A model generated the notes under the pieces. That model saw nothing but the letters and a program-made list of their open reading frames with translations. It made no database searches and had not been told where the DNA came from. 64,000 nt of DNA from Neelides folsomi (taxonomy: Eukaryota; Arthropoda; Collembola; Neelipleona; Neelidae): positions 1 to 64,000 of the forward strand of contig JAQGBZ010000242.1 of assembly GCA_034687125.1 (NCBI GenBank). The letters run 5' to 3'. This document shows positions 13,225 through 25,876 of the stretch, piece by piece (positions within the stretch are counted from its first letter, which is position 1; each line of letters begins with the position of its first letter). Made by a program: the position numbers and the translations under genes.

Positions 13225-13973
13225 TTAACCGCTGAATCCACCAGAATTAGCAGATGCTTGGGCAGATGAAGCTGAAAATCCGAGTCCTAAACCTCCAGCG
13301 TTGAAGGATTGGGAGGAAGCTTGGGATTGAGCATTGCTTCCTCCAAATCCACCAAAGTTTTGACTTCCTGAACTTGCTGCAGCGTTTGCGGCTGAACCAG
13401 ATCCACCAAATCCTCCACCTAATTTAATGATAATTAATTAAAATTTAATTTATAATAGAGAAACATATTAGAGTGGTCAATTCTAGACAAAAAATAATAA
13501 TATGTATAAAGATATGGTATGATAAAGTAATTAAAAGATTAATTTACCTCCAGCATTAAAAGATTGAGATTGTGCAGCTGCATTGGCATTTGAACCAGTA
13601 AATCCTCCGGGTCTGTTGTATTGACCTCCGAACCCACCCGGACCGTGGTGTCTTCCACCGGGTCCACCAAATCCACCTGGTCCACCAAAACCACCTTGAT
13701 ATCTTCCACCACCGGGTCCACCGAAACCTCCTTGTCCCTGAAATCCTCTCGCAAATCTGTCGTCTATATAAAATAAAATTTATCAAAATATTATAATTAT
13801 AATTTATAACATTTTCAGATTCAAGTGTGTTTTAAGCAAACAAATATAAGTAATTAAATCCGTAACAAACTACTTAAATAATGTTGATTATATTTCTTAC
13901 GAGAAGGAGCTGCGAAGATGAAGTTGATCGAAAGGGTCACAATGACAATAACGAGAACAAATCTTTGTTGCAT
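13225..13973 (-). CDS. Secreted Gly-rich silk-like protein
   Basis: Three exons: 13973-13901, 13763-13548 and 13418-13225, both junctions phase 1, giving 160 aa. Residues 1 to about 22 form a signal peptide with the hydrophobic core FVLVIVIVTLSINFIF and a cleavage site before or after APS. Exon 2 is dominated by GGFGGPGG repeats with Arg, His and Gln interspersed. Exon 3 is rich in Ser, Ala, Asn and Gln. A module resembling AQSQSFNAGG ends exon 2, and SQASSQSFNAGG recurs in exon 3, so the two may share an origin. Composition resembles fibroin, cuticle or glue proteins. I cannot name a family. A TATA box lies about 190 bp upstream. The N-P-D-G proteins at 15.8 kb and 24.7 kb have similar tails and may be distant relatives. 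Confidence 0.85.
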
Positions 13974-14163
13974 TTTGAGACTGTGAGAGTTATAGGAAAA
14001 GTGTGAATGAATCCAAGCTGACTTTGAGATCAGGCAAGAGAGGTTAAATGGATCTGAATGGTAATTTGGTTCTTAATGGCCTCTTTGTATTTCACTTGGG
14101 TTTAGCACAAGTTGAAGTTCAAGAGGACGAAGGGATCTTGACTGGGAACTGACGAGAAAGAGA

Positions 14164-14174
14164 TTTTATATATA
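14164..14174 (-). promoter_or_regulatory. TATA box of the Gly-rich gene
   Basis: TATATATAAAA read on the minus strand, about 190 bp upstream of the ATG at 13973. This would put the transcription start near 14135-14145 and give a 5' UTR of about 165 nt. Confidence 0.55.
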
Positions 14175-14179
14175 GAGAG

Positions 14180-15834
14180 AGATTTATTTGAAGAACCTTT
14201 TTAACAACTACCTTCAATTCTGACGAATACTCATTCACATGCGGATCATCCTCGCTTCAAACATTGTAAATTAAGGTATATCCGGATACATGTTATATGA
14301 ATCTCTTCTGCGAATTATAATAGAGATCCTCTACTTTTTATCATACCAGACTCCACAGATGAAGGTACCTGGTGAGACCAAGCTTCATGAAGGAATAATA
14401 ATTCTCACCCGCAAATGAGAACTGAAGGTCTTACGCCTTAAATTAGTCGAACATTATTTTATTGCCGAGAAAAACCAAAAGGCAAAATGAATTATTCATT
14501 GCTCTTTGAAACAATATGATTAGCCAAAATTAACCCCTCCATTCTCTGCGTCACACGCATAAAAATACAAAAAGATAGGAACCGTCTTCACATTCTTACT
14601 ATTGAAGTTTTTTAAAATTAATCCATTTAATGAATTATTATTATCAAATTCGAATTTTTAATCGTTTTCTCAAGGTTGAAAGAATAAACCGATTATTATG
14701 CCAATTTTTGACTATTTTGTTTCAAAAAAGTAAGATAAAAAGATAAATGGCATTTTTGAACAATTGGAAAAATAAGATTGCGAATTTTTTGCGAAAGAAC
14801 CAAATGCTACACGCAAATCATTATTCTATTCAAATTATAGTGTAGGTAAGCGAACAATGCGAATTCTTCCTATAATCATCTGATGACATGATGAGTGTGG
14901 CCAATGCAAAAACCTTGGCCTTTAAAGAACTTTAATAAACGGCTCTCCTCACGTTTACATATTATCATCATACAAGCTATTAATTCTTTATAAAATCCAA
15001 GTTGGTCAAGTAGTCAGGTTTGTTACATGAACAGCTCATCTAATACTAAACCTTCCAAGTTTAATGTACTAATATGGTTAAATGGTTATCTATTAATTTA
15101 TAAGACCTCATGCATGCCAAATTAAATTTTTATCATTTTGGCAAATCCGAGAACTGAGGAGTCATTCGGGAAGTGTGAGGAATTTTAGCGAGTTTCCGGT
15201 TAGGGAATTTTGATGGTCATTTAATTTAGTTCCTACATTCGTCTTGACGTCTTGAGTTCTGCATTATCATTAGAGATCTATTCGAGGATTTGTGACGTAT
15301 TGAAGTTGTTGGTTAAATAGCTAAAGACGAATGATGACGTTGACAAACAATTTTTCTCATCAGTTTCTCAGAATGGAATGGAACTAAAAGCTTTTTACTT
15401 TAATTACATTTATAAAGCTAGTCATTTAACGATATCTAAATTGATAAATTACGTGACCTCTGATGAGAATGAAATTCTTATTTACACATAAGCCCTGTGT
15501 GGTATATAAAGAATAAAGAGTGAGGGTAAATATTAAAAACAATTTTTATCGGTAGTGAACAAAGGAATTGTTGATGAGGATTTGAACTTATGACGCCTGT
15601 AGAGATAGAAAAATGAGAACAGGTATCTTTAAGTGTGAGTGTATGAGATCAATGAGATGTGCTATGGAAAAAGGCTTTTTGCAGGAGCGAATGATAATTT
15701 TCTAACCTTGTTGGCATCTTTTCCTCTTTACGTAAATCCCCAATTGCACCACTCATCTTCTCATTTGAACAAATGATTGAATTGGAGTTGAGCGAACGGC
15801 GAGAGAAGACCTCAGCTTCTCACTCTGGACCAAA
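14180..15834. other. Intergenic between two divergent silk-like genes
   Basis: No coding segment seen. It should hold the upstream regulatory regions of both neighbours. A plus-strand TATATAAAG near 15502 could serve the gene starting at 15835, but would imply a 5' UTR of about 300 nt. Confidence 0.5.
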
Positions 15835-16654
15835 ATGAGAAACCACCGATCCCAATTCGAATCTTTTCTCTATTTACAATCTTTGGGAGTTTTAATAACT
15901 TTGAGCATTTTGATTACTCAAATTGTTTCTTTTCCAGTTCCTGAACCTCAACAGGTAAGAAACACCAATTAACTTTATTACAATTAATCGTAATAAATAA
16001 TTTACAAATTTTAATTAAATATAGCTTATTTATTCCTGGATATTTATTTATTGAATAATACATTGTATAGGGCTTTAGTAGAAGAAATCCTAATAGACCA
16101 CCAGGAGCTCCCGGACCTCAAAATCCTCCACAATCGCAGAATGTTGCTAATCGACCTCAAGTGACTTATACAAAGAATCCAGATGGGACTTTCTCAGCTT
16201 CAGTTTCTGCTTCACAGGCCATTAATGGTCCTGGAACAAATGGAGCCTTTGGTTTTTCTCAATCGTACACATTCGGACCAAAGGTTCGTTTTTTGCATTT
16301 TTTAAGTCTGATAGCATAGCTTTTTATCTCCTTATTTAATTTTATTTATTGAATGTTTGTCTAATTTTTGTTTTAATGTAGGGATCTTCGTTCAGTGGAA
16401 GCCAAACAGCTTCATTAAACGGGAAGCAACCAGGAGGAAACTTTGGATTTAGCCAAAGTAATTCTCTATCTGGAAGTCAGGGCCCGAATGGTTTTGCCAA
16501 CGCTGGTTCAAATTCTGCATCCTCAAATTTCCAAAATCCCCTTTTCTCAAGCTCTCAAGCAAATGCGAATGCTTTTGCTAATCAAGCTAATTTTAATCGA
16601 CCACCAAATGCTTTTGCTAATCAAGCAAATTTTAATCAACCACCGAGATTTTGA
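15835..16654 (+). CDS. Secreted Asn/Ser/Gly-rich protein with an N-P-D-G module
   Basis: Three exons: 15835-15954, 16071-16283 and 16382-16654, all junctions phase 0, giving 201 aa. Exon 1 encodes a hydrophobic leader (about residues 19-33, LGVLITLSILITQIV) ending at SFPVPEPQQ, probably a signal peptide with a long N-terminal region. Exon 2 carries a Pro-rich stretch, then the module VTYTKNPDGTFSASVSAS and FGFSQSYTFGPK. Exon 3 is Ser/Asn/Ala/Phe-rich with two copies of NAFANQANFN near the C-terminus. An AATAAA signal lies at 16754. The exon at 25432 has the matching pattern (TPDG, then FGLSEQFSFGPK, then an intron, then GSSFS), so the two are paralogous. Function is unknown; a structural silk, cuticle or secretion role is inferred from composition only. 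Confidence 0.86.
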
Positions 16655-17871
16655 TTATTTATCTTTTGTATAAGTAATTAAATAGTTAAAATTATATTTT
16701 GTTTTTTTAAACTTTTGTATTCTTATATTAAAAACGTTTTGTTTAGTAATCGTAATAAAAGAGGTCGCAATGCAATGTTTTGTAATGCCCCAATTTACTC
16801 AAAATGTTTAATAAAGGAAGCTAAAAAAGCTTTTGTAGTTTATGTTTTTCAATGCTTTAACAATTTATTTACGATTAAATAGATGATGGGTAGGTACGTG
16901 CAGACAAGTCACATTTAGCACATTTACAACATGGTCATAGCTCTTAAATTGGAATTAACATTTAATAAATACTAAAAAATAAGTACAATTTGCAATGTAA
17001 AGTTGTATTACACAATTAACTAAATAATGAAAAGTCCTCACATTAAATAACAAGTGTTGATATTAACTATTTATATATTACATAATTTAAAATGAGTATA
17101 AAATTCGGACTAGTGTTTAAGACAGCTCAAAATAACAAAGATTGATCACTAGATAATACATGTCTGTTTCAGCTAATTACATTATCTTTGCAAAAGTGGC
17201 TACCTTTAATATGTCATGTCTAAAAGTAGCAACTAATATCATATTAAATAATTGGCAAATGCAAGAAAATGAATAAAGTATGTCTTTGGATTGAATTAAG
17301 CTAGGAATTAACGATTATTCACGATTATAAATAACTTGTCATTATTAGTCAATTGAACAATTTCATTGTATATTAAAATCCTTAGACTCAATTAATTAAA
17401 TGAATATAGTTAAGTTAAGTTAATTCTTTCTTCTGCTTTTCTAATTATTCAGGAATTTTTTTTTATAAATCACAATATAAAAAGTTAATTATGCATCATT
17501 CAGATGAGCAATTTAAATATTACATTTTAGTGGTAATTTCAAATGTCTGAACAAACTAATTATAATATTAGGCTCATAAATGTTCCAGTATTCTTAAAAG
17601 TTAAAACAAGTTTATCATAAAATTACACAAGTCTTATAATGTTGAATTTAGTCGAGTAAATATATTTAAATACATAATATTAAAATTGAAACTGGGGAAT
17701 TACTAATATTTAAATCTTGAAAATTACAAATTAAGTTTAATTACATTTTTAATATTTAGACAAAGAGCAGGGTTAAAGACTAGTCACGTGAATTAAACAA
17801 GGGTTCTTGACATCTTTGAATCTTAATTATTATTTTATATGCACATAAAGAGATATTAAATGGAATCCCCT
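16655..17871. other. Convergent intergenic region
   Basis: Very AT-rich, between the 3' ends of the plus-strand N-P-D-G gene and the minus-strand exchanger. Apart from the polyadenylation signal at 16754-16759 I see nothing. Confidence 0.6.
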
Positions 17872-20800
17872 TCAATCCCTGGGATTAAAATCTTCGTCAA
17901 TATTTCCTGCAAAGTACGAATTTTCTTCATCACATAACCTTAAAACCTAAAAAAAGAAATTCAAACGAGCAAAAATTAAATTCCGAATCGCATGCCTCTT
18001 TCCCAAATCTTCAATTCTCATCCAGCTGAATATAAGGTTAGTTTAGCAATTTATATAATTAGTTAGTTAAAATCATTAGATAACAAAAACAATTAGTCAA
18101 AAGTATAAGTAAGAGCCAAGTGAGGATTCAAATCTACAAGGTGCAGTGTGGTGTTAATGATTAAAATAAAAAACTACGTTAAAAATTAAAAATGAGTTAA
18201 AACTAAAAGACTAAAAAATTAACCTTTAAATGTAAAATAATGTCGATGTCGATTAAACTCAAATAATAGAAGGTTCATATGTAAAATCCATCTGCTTCGA
18301 TGTCTAAATGACAAATAATCATAAACTAATAAGACAATGTAATTTTAAAGTTTACAAGTCAATGAACCAACATTATCTACAAAGTGATCAACTATAAAAA
18401 ACAATAATAAATACTAAAATAAATCATACAATTTTCATATAATAAAGGATAATCATCAAATATTTAAAAATGAAATTACCCTTGGCAAGTCATGTTGGTT
18501 TTCCATGTGGGCGAATGTCGGTTCTCCACTCAATGTATTGATTGGCTCAACCCTTTCTTGTGTCAGTTGCTCCGTTGTAGTGAGAAGTCGTGCAAGCGGA
18601 GTGCAAAACACGGGCATTGTTTCCAACAACGTAGGTCGACTATGTGTCAAGAGTGGTTTCATATATTTAACATCAAAACTGGTCCAAGCCCTCGCTAAAA
18701 GAGCTTTGTCAGTTTTCTTCGTCCCTCCTTCAACATACGGCTCCGTTCCTTCAGACTTCAAATACAAATTAATTAAAAACAATTATATAAAAAGAAAATT
18801 ATTAAAAGTCGAATAGTGCACAAACATCGAAAGTGACAAATAATCAAGTAACAATAAAAAGTTCACACATTCAAAAATTTCATGAAATTCGTTATATATA
18901 AATTATTTGTAAAATAGAATAATATCTGTATCATTCTAAATATTAATTTTGCGTGCAAAAATAAATATTAAATCAGATTTTACACATTAAATACAAATTA
19001 GTACAATGTTAGTTTCAACAAATGAAGGAAGTGGAAGCGAGCAAAGAATGGGGAATACATGACGAGACGATAAAAACAGAAAGTGAGAAGGTGCGTTTCC
19101 TTACTTTATTTCCTCCGTCCAAAGGTGTGTACATCTGAGGAGAATGAAAATTAAAGTGAGAGGAAGTTGAAAGACCAAAACACCGACGGATTCCAAGTGA
19201 CATAAAAAGCAAAACAATGCATCCTATCTTTATAGCCTCTACACGCTTATTAGTATAAGTACAAATATTCTATTTGTTAAAATACAAATTATTATTTACT
19301 TCTGACTTTAAGTAAGTAAAAACCGTTTTGGTTAATTAATACAGAGTACATTAAGTTATAACAAGTGTTTTTAAATCCACGCAATGTTTAATGAATTTAA
19401 CATTACAAATAGTTGAAATACTTACGCTTCGCATGTGAAGTTGCATGCATTCAGTCTCGTCATCAACTCCGATCCTAAATCAGATAATACGATAATACAT
19501 TTGAATAGTTACCCATCTTTACATTTTAAAATCGTTTTCTTTTAATTTAAATTTAAAAATTAATTAACATACGGAATGTTGAACCAGCTTAACAACTGGG
19601 TTATAGAACCACCACAGACCTAAACAAAAAAAGCGTCATTTAACTATTTAAAAATTACGTTGATACAAACGAGAAATGGTGTGAGGTAAACTTACAATGA
19701 CGGTGACAATTACTATGAGACTAGTCGTTGTCAGAAGGGTTTGTCTAGCCTCTGAAAGAGTGTTCCGAATTGCCAGTGCGAAAGCAATAGCCCCACGAAG
19801 TCCCGAAGCGAAAAGAACATGTTGGAAATTCCATGAAATTTTGTTCTTTCTTCCAAGATTCAATAGGGAACAGAGAGGATAAATATTCGCAGCTCGTCCA
19901 GCAATTATGGCGACCTATCAAAAATTCGACATCAAGAAAATAAAATTAAACTAATGAAGATTTAAAATAAAATAGTTTATTATTAGTTTTAAAATGAAAA
20001 AGGAATGGCTTACAAATGCCCCAACGATGAAAACAGGGTCGAAATGATGTTTTGGGAAAGTGAACATAGTGACTCCAATGTAGCAGAAAATAAAATTTTC
20101 GGCCAGAAAATTGAGAAGTTCAAAGAGATGTTTAGTTCTGAGCCTTGAGTCCCTTGACAAGTTGTTATAAGTGTAATGGGCTTGACAAATTCCGCAAAAC
20201 AATACAGCAACAATTCCTGTACAAATCATTAATTTTCATTTATTTAAATCTATAAAAACTAAATCTTATATAGGTATTTACTTAATTTGAGCTAAATGTA
20301 GTTATAATCTTAAATACAAAGCCCTTATAAAGTAAGGACAAATAGGATAGTATCTTTATGAAAATTAAATGCAATTATATTAAATTTCTTAAGTAATTTT
20401 ACAAAAATGAATTGATTTTCCATGTCTTTTAAATGGAAAGGCAAAAAACAATTGAGCTCAATTCGAACATTTGGCTTTTGGAGGAGAAAAGTATGCTATT
20501 TCGGAAATTAATTTGATTTTGGTGGTTTCTAACGATTTTATAATAAATGTTTTAAAACATTTTGAAATTGTGAAGATACACAAGATTATATTTCAAATGT
20601 GGAATTTGAAAATTAATTTGTATTATATTTAATTAAGCATCCGATCATTTTCTATAAGGTGGGTTTGATTAGACGGTCCTTCTTTTAATTATCAATTCGA
20701 TTATTATAGATTTGAAGAAATTTTCATCATAGATTACAAGTCACGAATTTAGATGAATTTAGATTCCGTCCTTCAAGATATCAATAATTAGATGTTTAAT

Positions 20801-22902
20801 ACAGACTATTTTAAATAATCCTAAGCAGGAAATTAATTAAACCAAGAGAATTGTTTCTTAATACACTATTCAAATTGATGTACTCATTTGTTAACATATA
20901 AAACGAAAAGTTATTTTAAGTGAAATTAAAAATCTGCTTTAGAAACTACTAAAATCAAATTAATTTCCGAAATAGCATACTTTTCTCCTCCAAAAGCCAT
21001 TTGTTAAGTAAAAGAACTCTTTACGTTGTTTAAATTGACATTCTTATAGTAACTGCGCTATTCCTATTTGTCCGAACTATGTATAAAGTAATTTTACGTT
21101 ACCTGTCAAATCAGCAGCTTCTGCTATGAGAAATGTAGAATATGACATGAGCACGAAAAGGGCCGTCTCCAAAATAGGAAAATCACGAACCTAGCACAAG
21201 AATAAATTAAGAATTTTTTTAATTAAAACATCAAGAGACATCGGTACTTGGTAATTAATTCCGTTAGTAAAACTGGTCTTACATGAGTGAATTTTGTTAA
21301 TAGGGCTGTTGCACAACCCATGGCTCCGCCGATTAAAAACGAAGAAGTAAAAGTCCAAGCGAAAACTCCAAGGGAGTTTGTAAATGCCGAAAGCTGGAAC
21401 CCGCCAGCGTACTGTTCCCCATAATTTTGAATAGCACTAGAAAAATTAACATTTGACTTTATCACAAAACTCTTTTAAGCATTGTCTGATAAGTTACATT
21501 TTCGAATTATTGATTTACCTTGAAAGTACAATAGCCACAGCATCGTTCAATACACTTTCTCCGAATACCAACGCGTAAAGATTCTGAATAAATATTACAA
21601 TTTATTAATTTTACTTCATAATACTGACCGATTAAATGACCTATCTGTATTTATTATCCATATCTTTATTATTAAAAATTTAAATAAAGTTAAATGGAAT
21701 TAAAAAAACAAAAATGAAGAAATTGACTAAAACTTACAACGTCAACATGGAGATCCGAAAAAATGGCAAGAATCGTAACAGGATCGGTTGCAGAGATCAA
21801 AGCTCCAAAGTAGAATGTGTCAAGGAACGTAAATGCAGCACCACTAGCAGTCGTAAATGCGTATAAAATTCCTCCAGTCACACTATTCAATTAAATATTT
21901 TTCTCAATGAATTTCATCTTGTATTAATTTATATTGTATTAATCAATCAGTAATTTACAAATAAAATCTTACACAGCAGAAATTGTCGTTCCAATAAAAG
22001 CCAAAGTGAAGATGGTTCCCAAATTTCGAAAAAAATATTTTCGTTTTAGACTGTATCCCGCATTGAATATAATTGGTGGCAGTAGAATGTTGAAAAATAT
22101 TTCAGGGTCAAATGTTGCCTTTTGTTCAATTTGTTTTGCCTCTCCGTCACGAACTTCGCCCTATTAAAATTATACAGTAAAGAGTTAAACTCACGTTTAA
22201 TTCTATTTATGTAAAATGTTAAACCCTTAATTTGAATACGAATAAAATCTTTTTTAGGTAATCAATAATGAAAATGTAATACCTTGAAGTAATAAGCATA
22301 AGTTCGGTTTTTCCCTAAACTGGCATTTGCTTTCTTTGGGAGATGCAGCCAAAGACTGTCAGGCGGTGAAGATCCGTTTACATCTAAACTTCCTTTCTTT
22401 GGGGAAACCCAAAGATGTGTTGACTCTTCCGCAACATAAGTGTACTTTAAAATTGCACCAACAGCTAATCCTATAATTAAATATTTCATTGAAATTAACA
22501 AACATTAAACCAATATTCCTGTATGAAATTCATAAATTCATATAATTTACAATATACAGAGTACAAGTAGAGTAAATTCAATATTTTATTTAAATATTAT
22601 AAAATTGATTCTAAATTGATTAAAATGTATATTATGTCAATTTTAATACCGTAAATAACAGCGAGACCGGTTTCATGCAGAAACCTAATCCTTCGGTGCT
22701 TAAATGCCCAAATGGTCAAAACAGTAAGACTGAGAAGAATCGTAAAGAGAAGAATATTTAGCGAGTCGAGTCGGTGATTTTTCTTCGCTTTTTCGTCCAA
22801 TTCCGCATCGCTTGGTGCACACGACACTCCATAAGCGACACTGATCGAAATAAACAATGACCAAGCCCTTTTTCCCATCCCCCGTTCAATGATTTTGACC
22901 AT
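17872..22902 (-). CDS. SLC9A6/7/9-like: Endosomal Na+/H+ exchanger, NHE6/7/9 type
   Basis: Fourteen exons: 22902-22650, 22470-22283, 22160-21973, 21882-21738, 21583-21519, 21436-21283, 21190-21103, 20216-20014, 19914-19696, 19619-19573, 19474-19426, 19134-19105, 18755-18480 and 17946-17872. Phases agree throughout, giving 659 aa. NHE6/7/9 hallmarks are dense: [60 protein letters not shown] (242-247), [14 protein letters not shown] (265-278), [36 protein letters not shown], and [10 protein letters not shown] in the cytosolic tail. The Asn-Asp pair of the transport core is N271-D272. Relatives swap Na+ or K+ for H+ to set endosome and Golgi pH. The 30-nt exon at 19134-19105 ([10 protein letters not shown]) is flanked by strong splice sites in phase 0 and may be alternative. 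The intron before exon 8 contains an inverted-repeat element. Confidence 0.94.
20336..21073. mobile_element. Inverted-repeat element (MITE-like) in an exchanger intron
   Basis: The outer ends are GGACAAATAGGA (20336-20347) and its complement near 21058-21073. Further inside, a 58-bp block at 20473-20530 is repeated inverted at 20941-20998 with two mismatches. Spacer is about 410 bp. It fills most of the 886-bp intron 20217-21102. No transposase is encoded. TATAAAGTAA occurs just left of the element and again about 9 bp beyond its right end, a possible but imperfect target duplication. Confidence 0.6.
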
Positions 22903-24697
22903 GATTAAGTTTTCTTTCCTCTTTCGCGTGGAGCCCAAGGATCAATTTTCATTCCTAAATTCTTACTACTTTGATCGAAAAACGATTGAACTTGGTCAAC
23001 TTCTTGTAAAAATCTTTCCCAACCCTAATTACCTTGAACTTCAATATAAATAGAAAATGTAAGTGAAAAAGTAAACTGCGCGACTCATAACATTTAGGAT
23101 GACTAATTCCCTACGTCAGTCTACCGAGAACCGAGAATGACTATCTTGATCAAGACAATTATTAAAGAGAATTTCTCTTCTTAGAGATGTTTAAAAGAGG
23201 AGTGGGGATCAAATAAACCTAGCTAATTATGCAAATCCTCGCAGATGGGCAAAGTCGGATTAGATCGCAAGGTCCAAATGGCAATGTTCCTAATAAGTTC
23301 CTGCTGGACGAAAATCGAGAAGAAAACACTCCCCGTTTTATTATCACTCCCTCTGCTCTTAATTTAAAACTGATATTGTCCTACAGTTTAAAGTATCAAT
23401 TAAAGTTAATTCCCTGTGAAACTCCCTACTCCACCTTAATAATTCAATCAATTTTATACACCTTGATTGAAGGATATTAAACTAAAGTAGCAATTCAGTA
23501 AAAGTGAATTATTATTAAATAGAAGTCTCAAGTAATCACGCGCGAATGTTCTCACTTTATTGCGTCTGGTAACTCGCAAACTCTCTATCTAAAAATGCTC
23601 AAAACCGAACCAAACCCGGTTTTGCAAGATACTCATACTTTAAGATACACACATAAAATACATATTACGTAAGTATTAATGTATTATATTATATTATATC
23701 GTTGCATAGAACTACTTCCACTATACGCACATCAAACGAGTCGCTTTAGTCAAGTCATCATTCTCATCATGCTTTTCTCTTCATAAGCATATATTATTTG
23801 TCATTAAAGACGCACAATGACTCATACCTTCATTACGACTATGACATTAACGACATTATGACATATGACATAAAATGGTTAAATATTACAAGCTAAACTT
23901 TTTTTTTCAATTATGAACATATGACATGTGAGAGACCGGATATTCAATTGTTAATGATCTCGTGAATAAAAGCATAATCTAACATTCATTTACGCGTTAA
24001 TATTTAGATATGTATATCGTACATTAATAGGTCTGTACATTTTTTAATCATAAAATATCATTCCATGTTATTTGACTTTCAAATTAAATAATGCTTATCT
24101 GTGTGGTGTAGAGGAATTATGTAGATGTTTAGAAAAAGAAAATGATCAACAAAAAATGTAAAAGGTTCATGTGACAAATGGGAAGTGTTTAAAGTTGGGC
24201 TTTTCCATGTTACATATTTACCATTTTTGGAACACGAACAGATATAATGTGAAAGCCTCCTATAATCGTAGGTCATTTCTGTGTATCCAGTATTAGTATA
24301 GTATTAATACGAGTGTCGTGATATCATGAGATGATTATTGGTATTTGTTCTGTATTATATCAATCTAGAGATTGTCTTATACTTCCCTATATTTGTACAT
24401 AAACAAAATAAATTCTTACATTTAGATAATAAAGTGAGTAAGCAGAACTTGACATTCTGCAATTTAACGACCTTTCTAAAATCATATCAGGTGTACATGA
24501 ATATAGGACATTAACAATGAGGAATTCCCAAATTCATTTACATCAAAATGAAAATAGACTCGATATGAATGCCACAAAACGCTGTCTTGTTCTTGACTTG
24601 AGAAGGGCAAGAACTCCAGAATAAGACACAAATTGCAGAAGCTCTTCCTTGAATTTTAACCGACTTTTTTTGACAAAACTTATTGTTGAATTTAATC
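22903..24697. other. Divergent intergenic region
   Basis: Between the 5' ends of the exchanger (minus) and the N-P-D-G gene at 24698 (plus). AT-rich. I see no exon supported by splice sites or family resemblance and no clear TATA box. Confidence 0.55.
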
Positions 24698-25242
24698 ATG
24701 AAGAATTTCCCCAGCTTTTATTTTCTGCTCGTCCTTTTTATTCTTGCTCAATCTGTTGCGGTATTCGCCAAACCAGTTCCAGATCCAGCAAGGGTAAATA
24801 TTTATTCAAAAATCCACGTTTTCATTGTTTGTATGTATATCGCTTTGTGGGTACTCATGCATAATTATTTTAGTTAAATTACATTTTAGATTTGTGGTTA
24901 GTTTGAATGATTATAATTTTTCCGTATAATTTAATGCATGTTACACAATATTAAAAGGGCAATGGTGGAGAAGGAAGCTTATATCGAGTAAATCCTGATG
25001 GGAGTATTTCTGGAGGATTTAATGTGGCCAATTCTCAAAATTATGCTTCGGATAATTTCGCCCTCAGCACAAACTACGCTGTGGGTACGAACTTTAATGC
25101 CAAGCCTGGCCAAGGATCAATAGTGAAAAACACGAGCAATGTTGGAGTCAGCACTGCCATCAAAGTCAAACTCCCTGATATCTCAGAACAATCATTGTTT
25201 ATTCCGAATAGTCAAGCCCAGCGTCTTCAAAACTTTAACTAA
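24698..25242 (+). CDS. Secreted protein with an N-P-D-G module
   Basis: Two exons: 24698-24793 and 24958-25242, phase 0, giving 126 aa. Exon 1 is a clean signal peptide (SFYFLLVLFILAQSVAVFA) followed by KPVPDPAR, close to the PVPEPQQ that ends exon 1 of the 15.8 kb gene. Exon 2 opens GNGGEGSLYRVNPDGSISGG and continues Asn/Ser/Ala-rich without Cys, ending in SQAQRLQNFN. A polyadenylation signal AATAAA begins at 25249, only 7 nt after the stop. The donor of exon 1 (phase 0) could also join the acceptor at 25432, see the next entry. No known function; probably extracellular and structural. Confidence 0.82.
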
Positions 25243-25431
25243 ATTCTTAATAAAACGAAATACATTTAATTCTCCCACATTTTATACGAAATAATATGCT
25301 TGCATGTATTTATTAACTTTGTGCATGCCATTTACAATGTTAGACTACAAGTAATATAGAATATAATGCAATTAGAATATAATTAATTATCATAAATCAT
25401 AAATGAATTTCAAAGAATTTCAAATTGAAAG

Positions 25432-25876
25432 GATAAACGCCAATTGAGAATTCATCAAACTCCTGATGGCCAAATTGAAGGATCATTCGCTTTTGCAAAT
25501 ACGATGGCATTTCCTGGAGGAGCAGATTCATTCGGACTTTCTGAACAATTCTCATTTGGGCCAAAAGTATGAACATTATTTCAGTAACATAACACATGAG
25601 TTTGTATATTCAAACTTTTGTAATTTCATAAATGTGATATATGGAATTAATCGATTCATTTCATTTCAATATATTATAAATACATTCTTTGTTCATTTTC
25701 AGGGTTCTTCATTTTCGGAGAGCAACTCGAACTCGATGAATTCCAATATTGGCGGTAATTCCATGTCTTTTTCTAATGCAAATGCTATGGCTAACAGTTT
25801 TAAAAATCCTTCGTTTGGGAACATGATGCCAAATCTTGGAAATCCATTTAATAATAACAGATTTAATTATAAATAA
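25432..25876 (+). CDS. Two exons of an N-P-D-G family protein without a visible first exon
   Basis: Exons 25432-25566 and 25703-25876, phase 0 on both sides, 102 aa plus stop. The first reads DKRQLRIHQTPDGQIEGSFA and ends with FGLSEQFSFGPK. The second begins GSSFSESNSNSMN and ends FNNNRFNYK. Layout and sequence parallel exons 2 and 3 of the gene at 15.8 kb. I find no signal-peptide exon between 25243 and 25431. The acceptor at 25430-25431 is in phase with the signal exon 24698-24793, so this may be an alternative 3' part of that gene. It could instead be a gene whose first exon was lost. The acceptor's pyrimidine tract is weak. Confidence 0.55.

Noticed and set aside
13539-13786. Asp/Val-rich and Trp/Arg-rich frames on the minus strand
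   Set aside because: They are frame-shifted readings of the GGFGGPGG exon.
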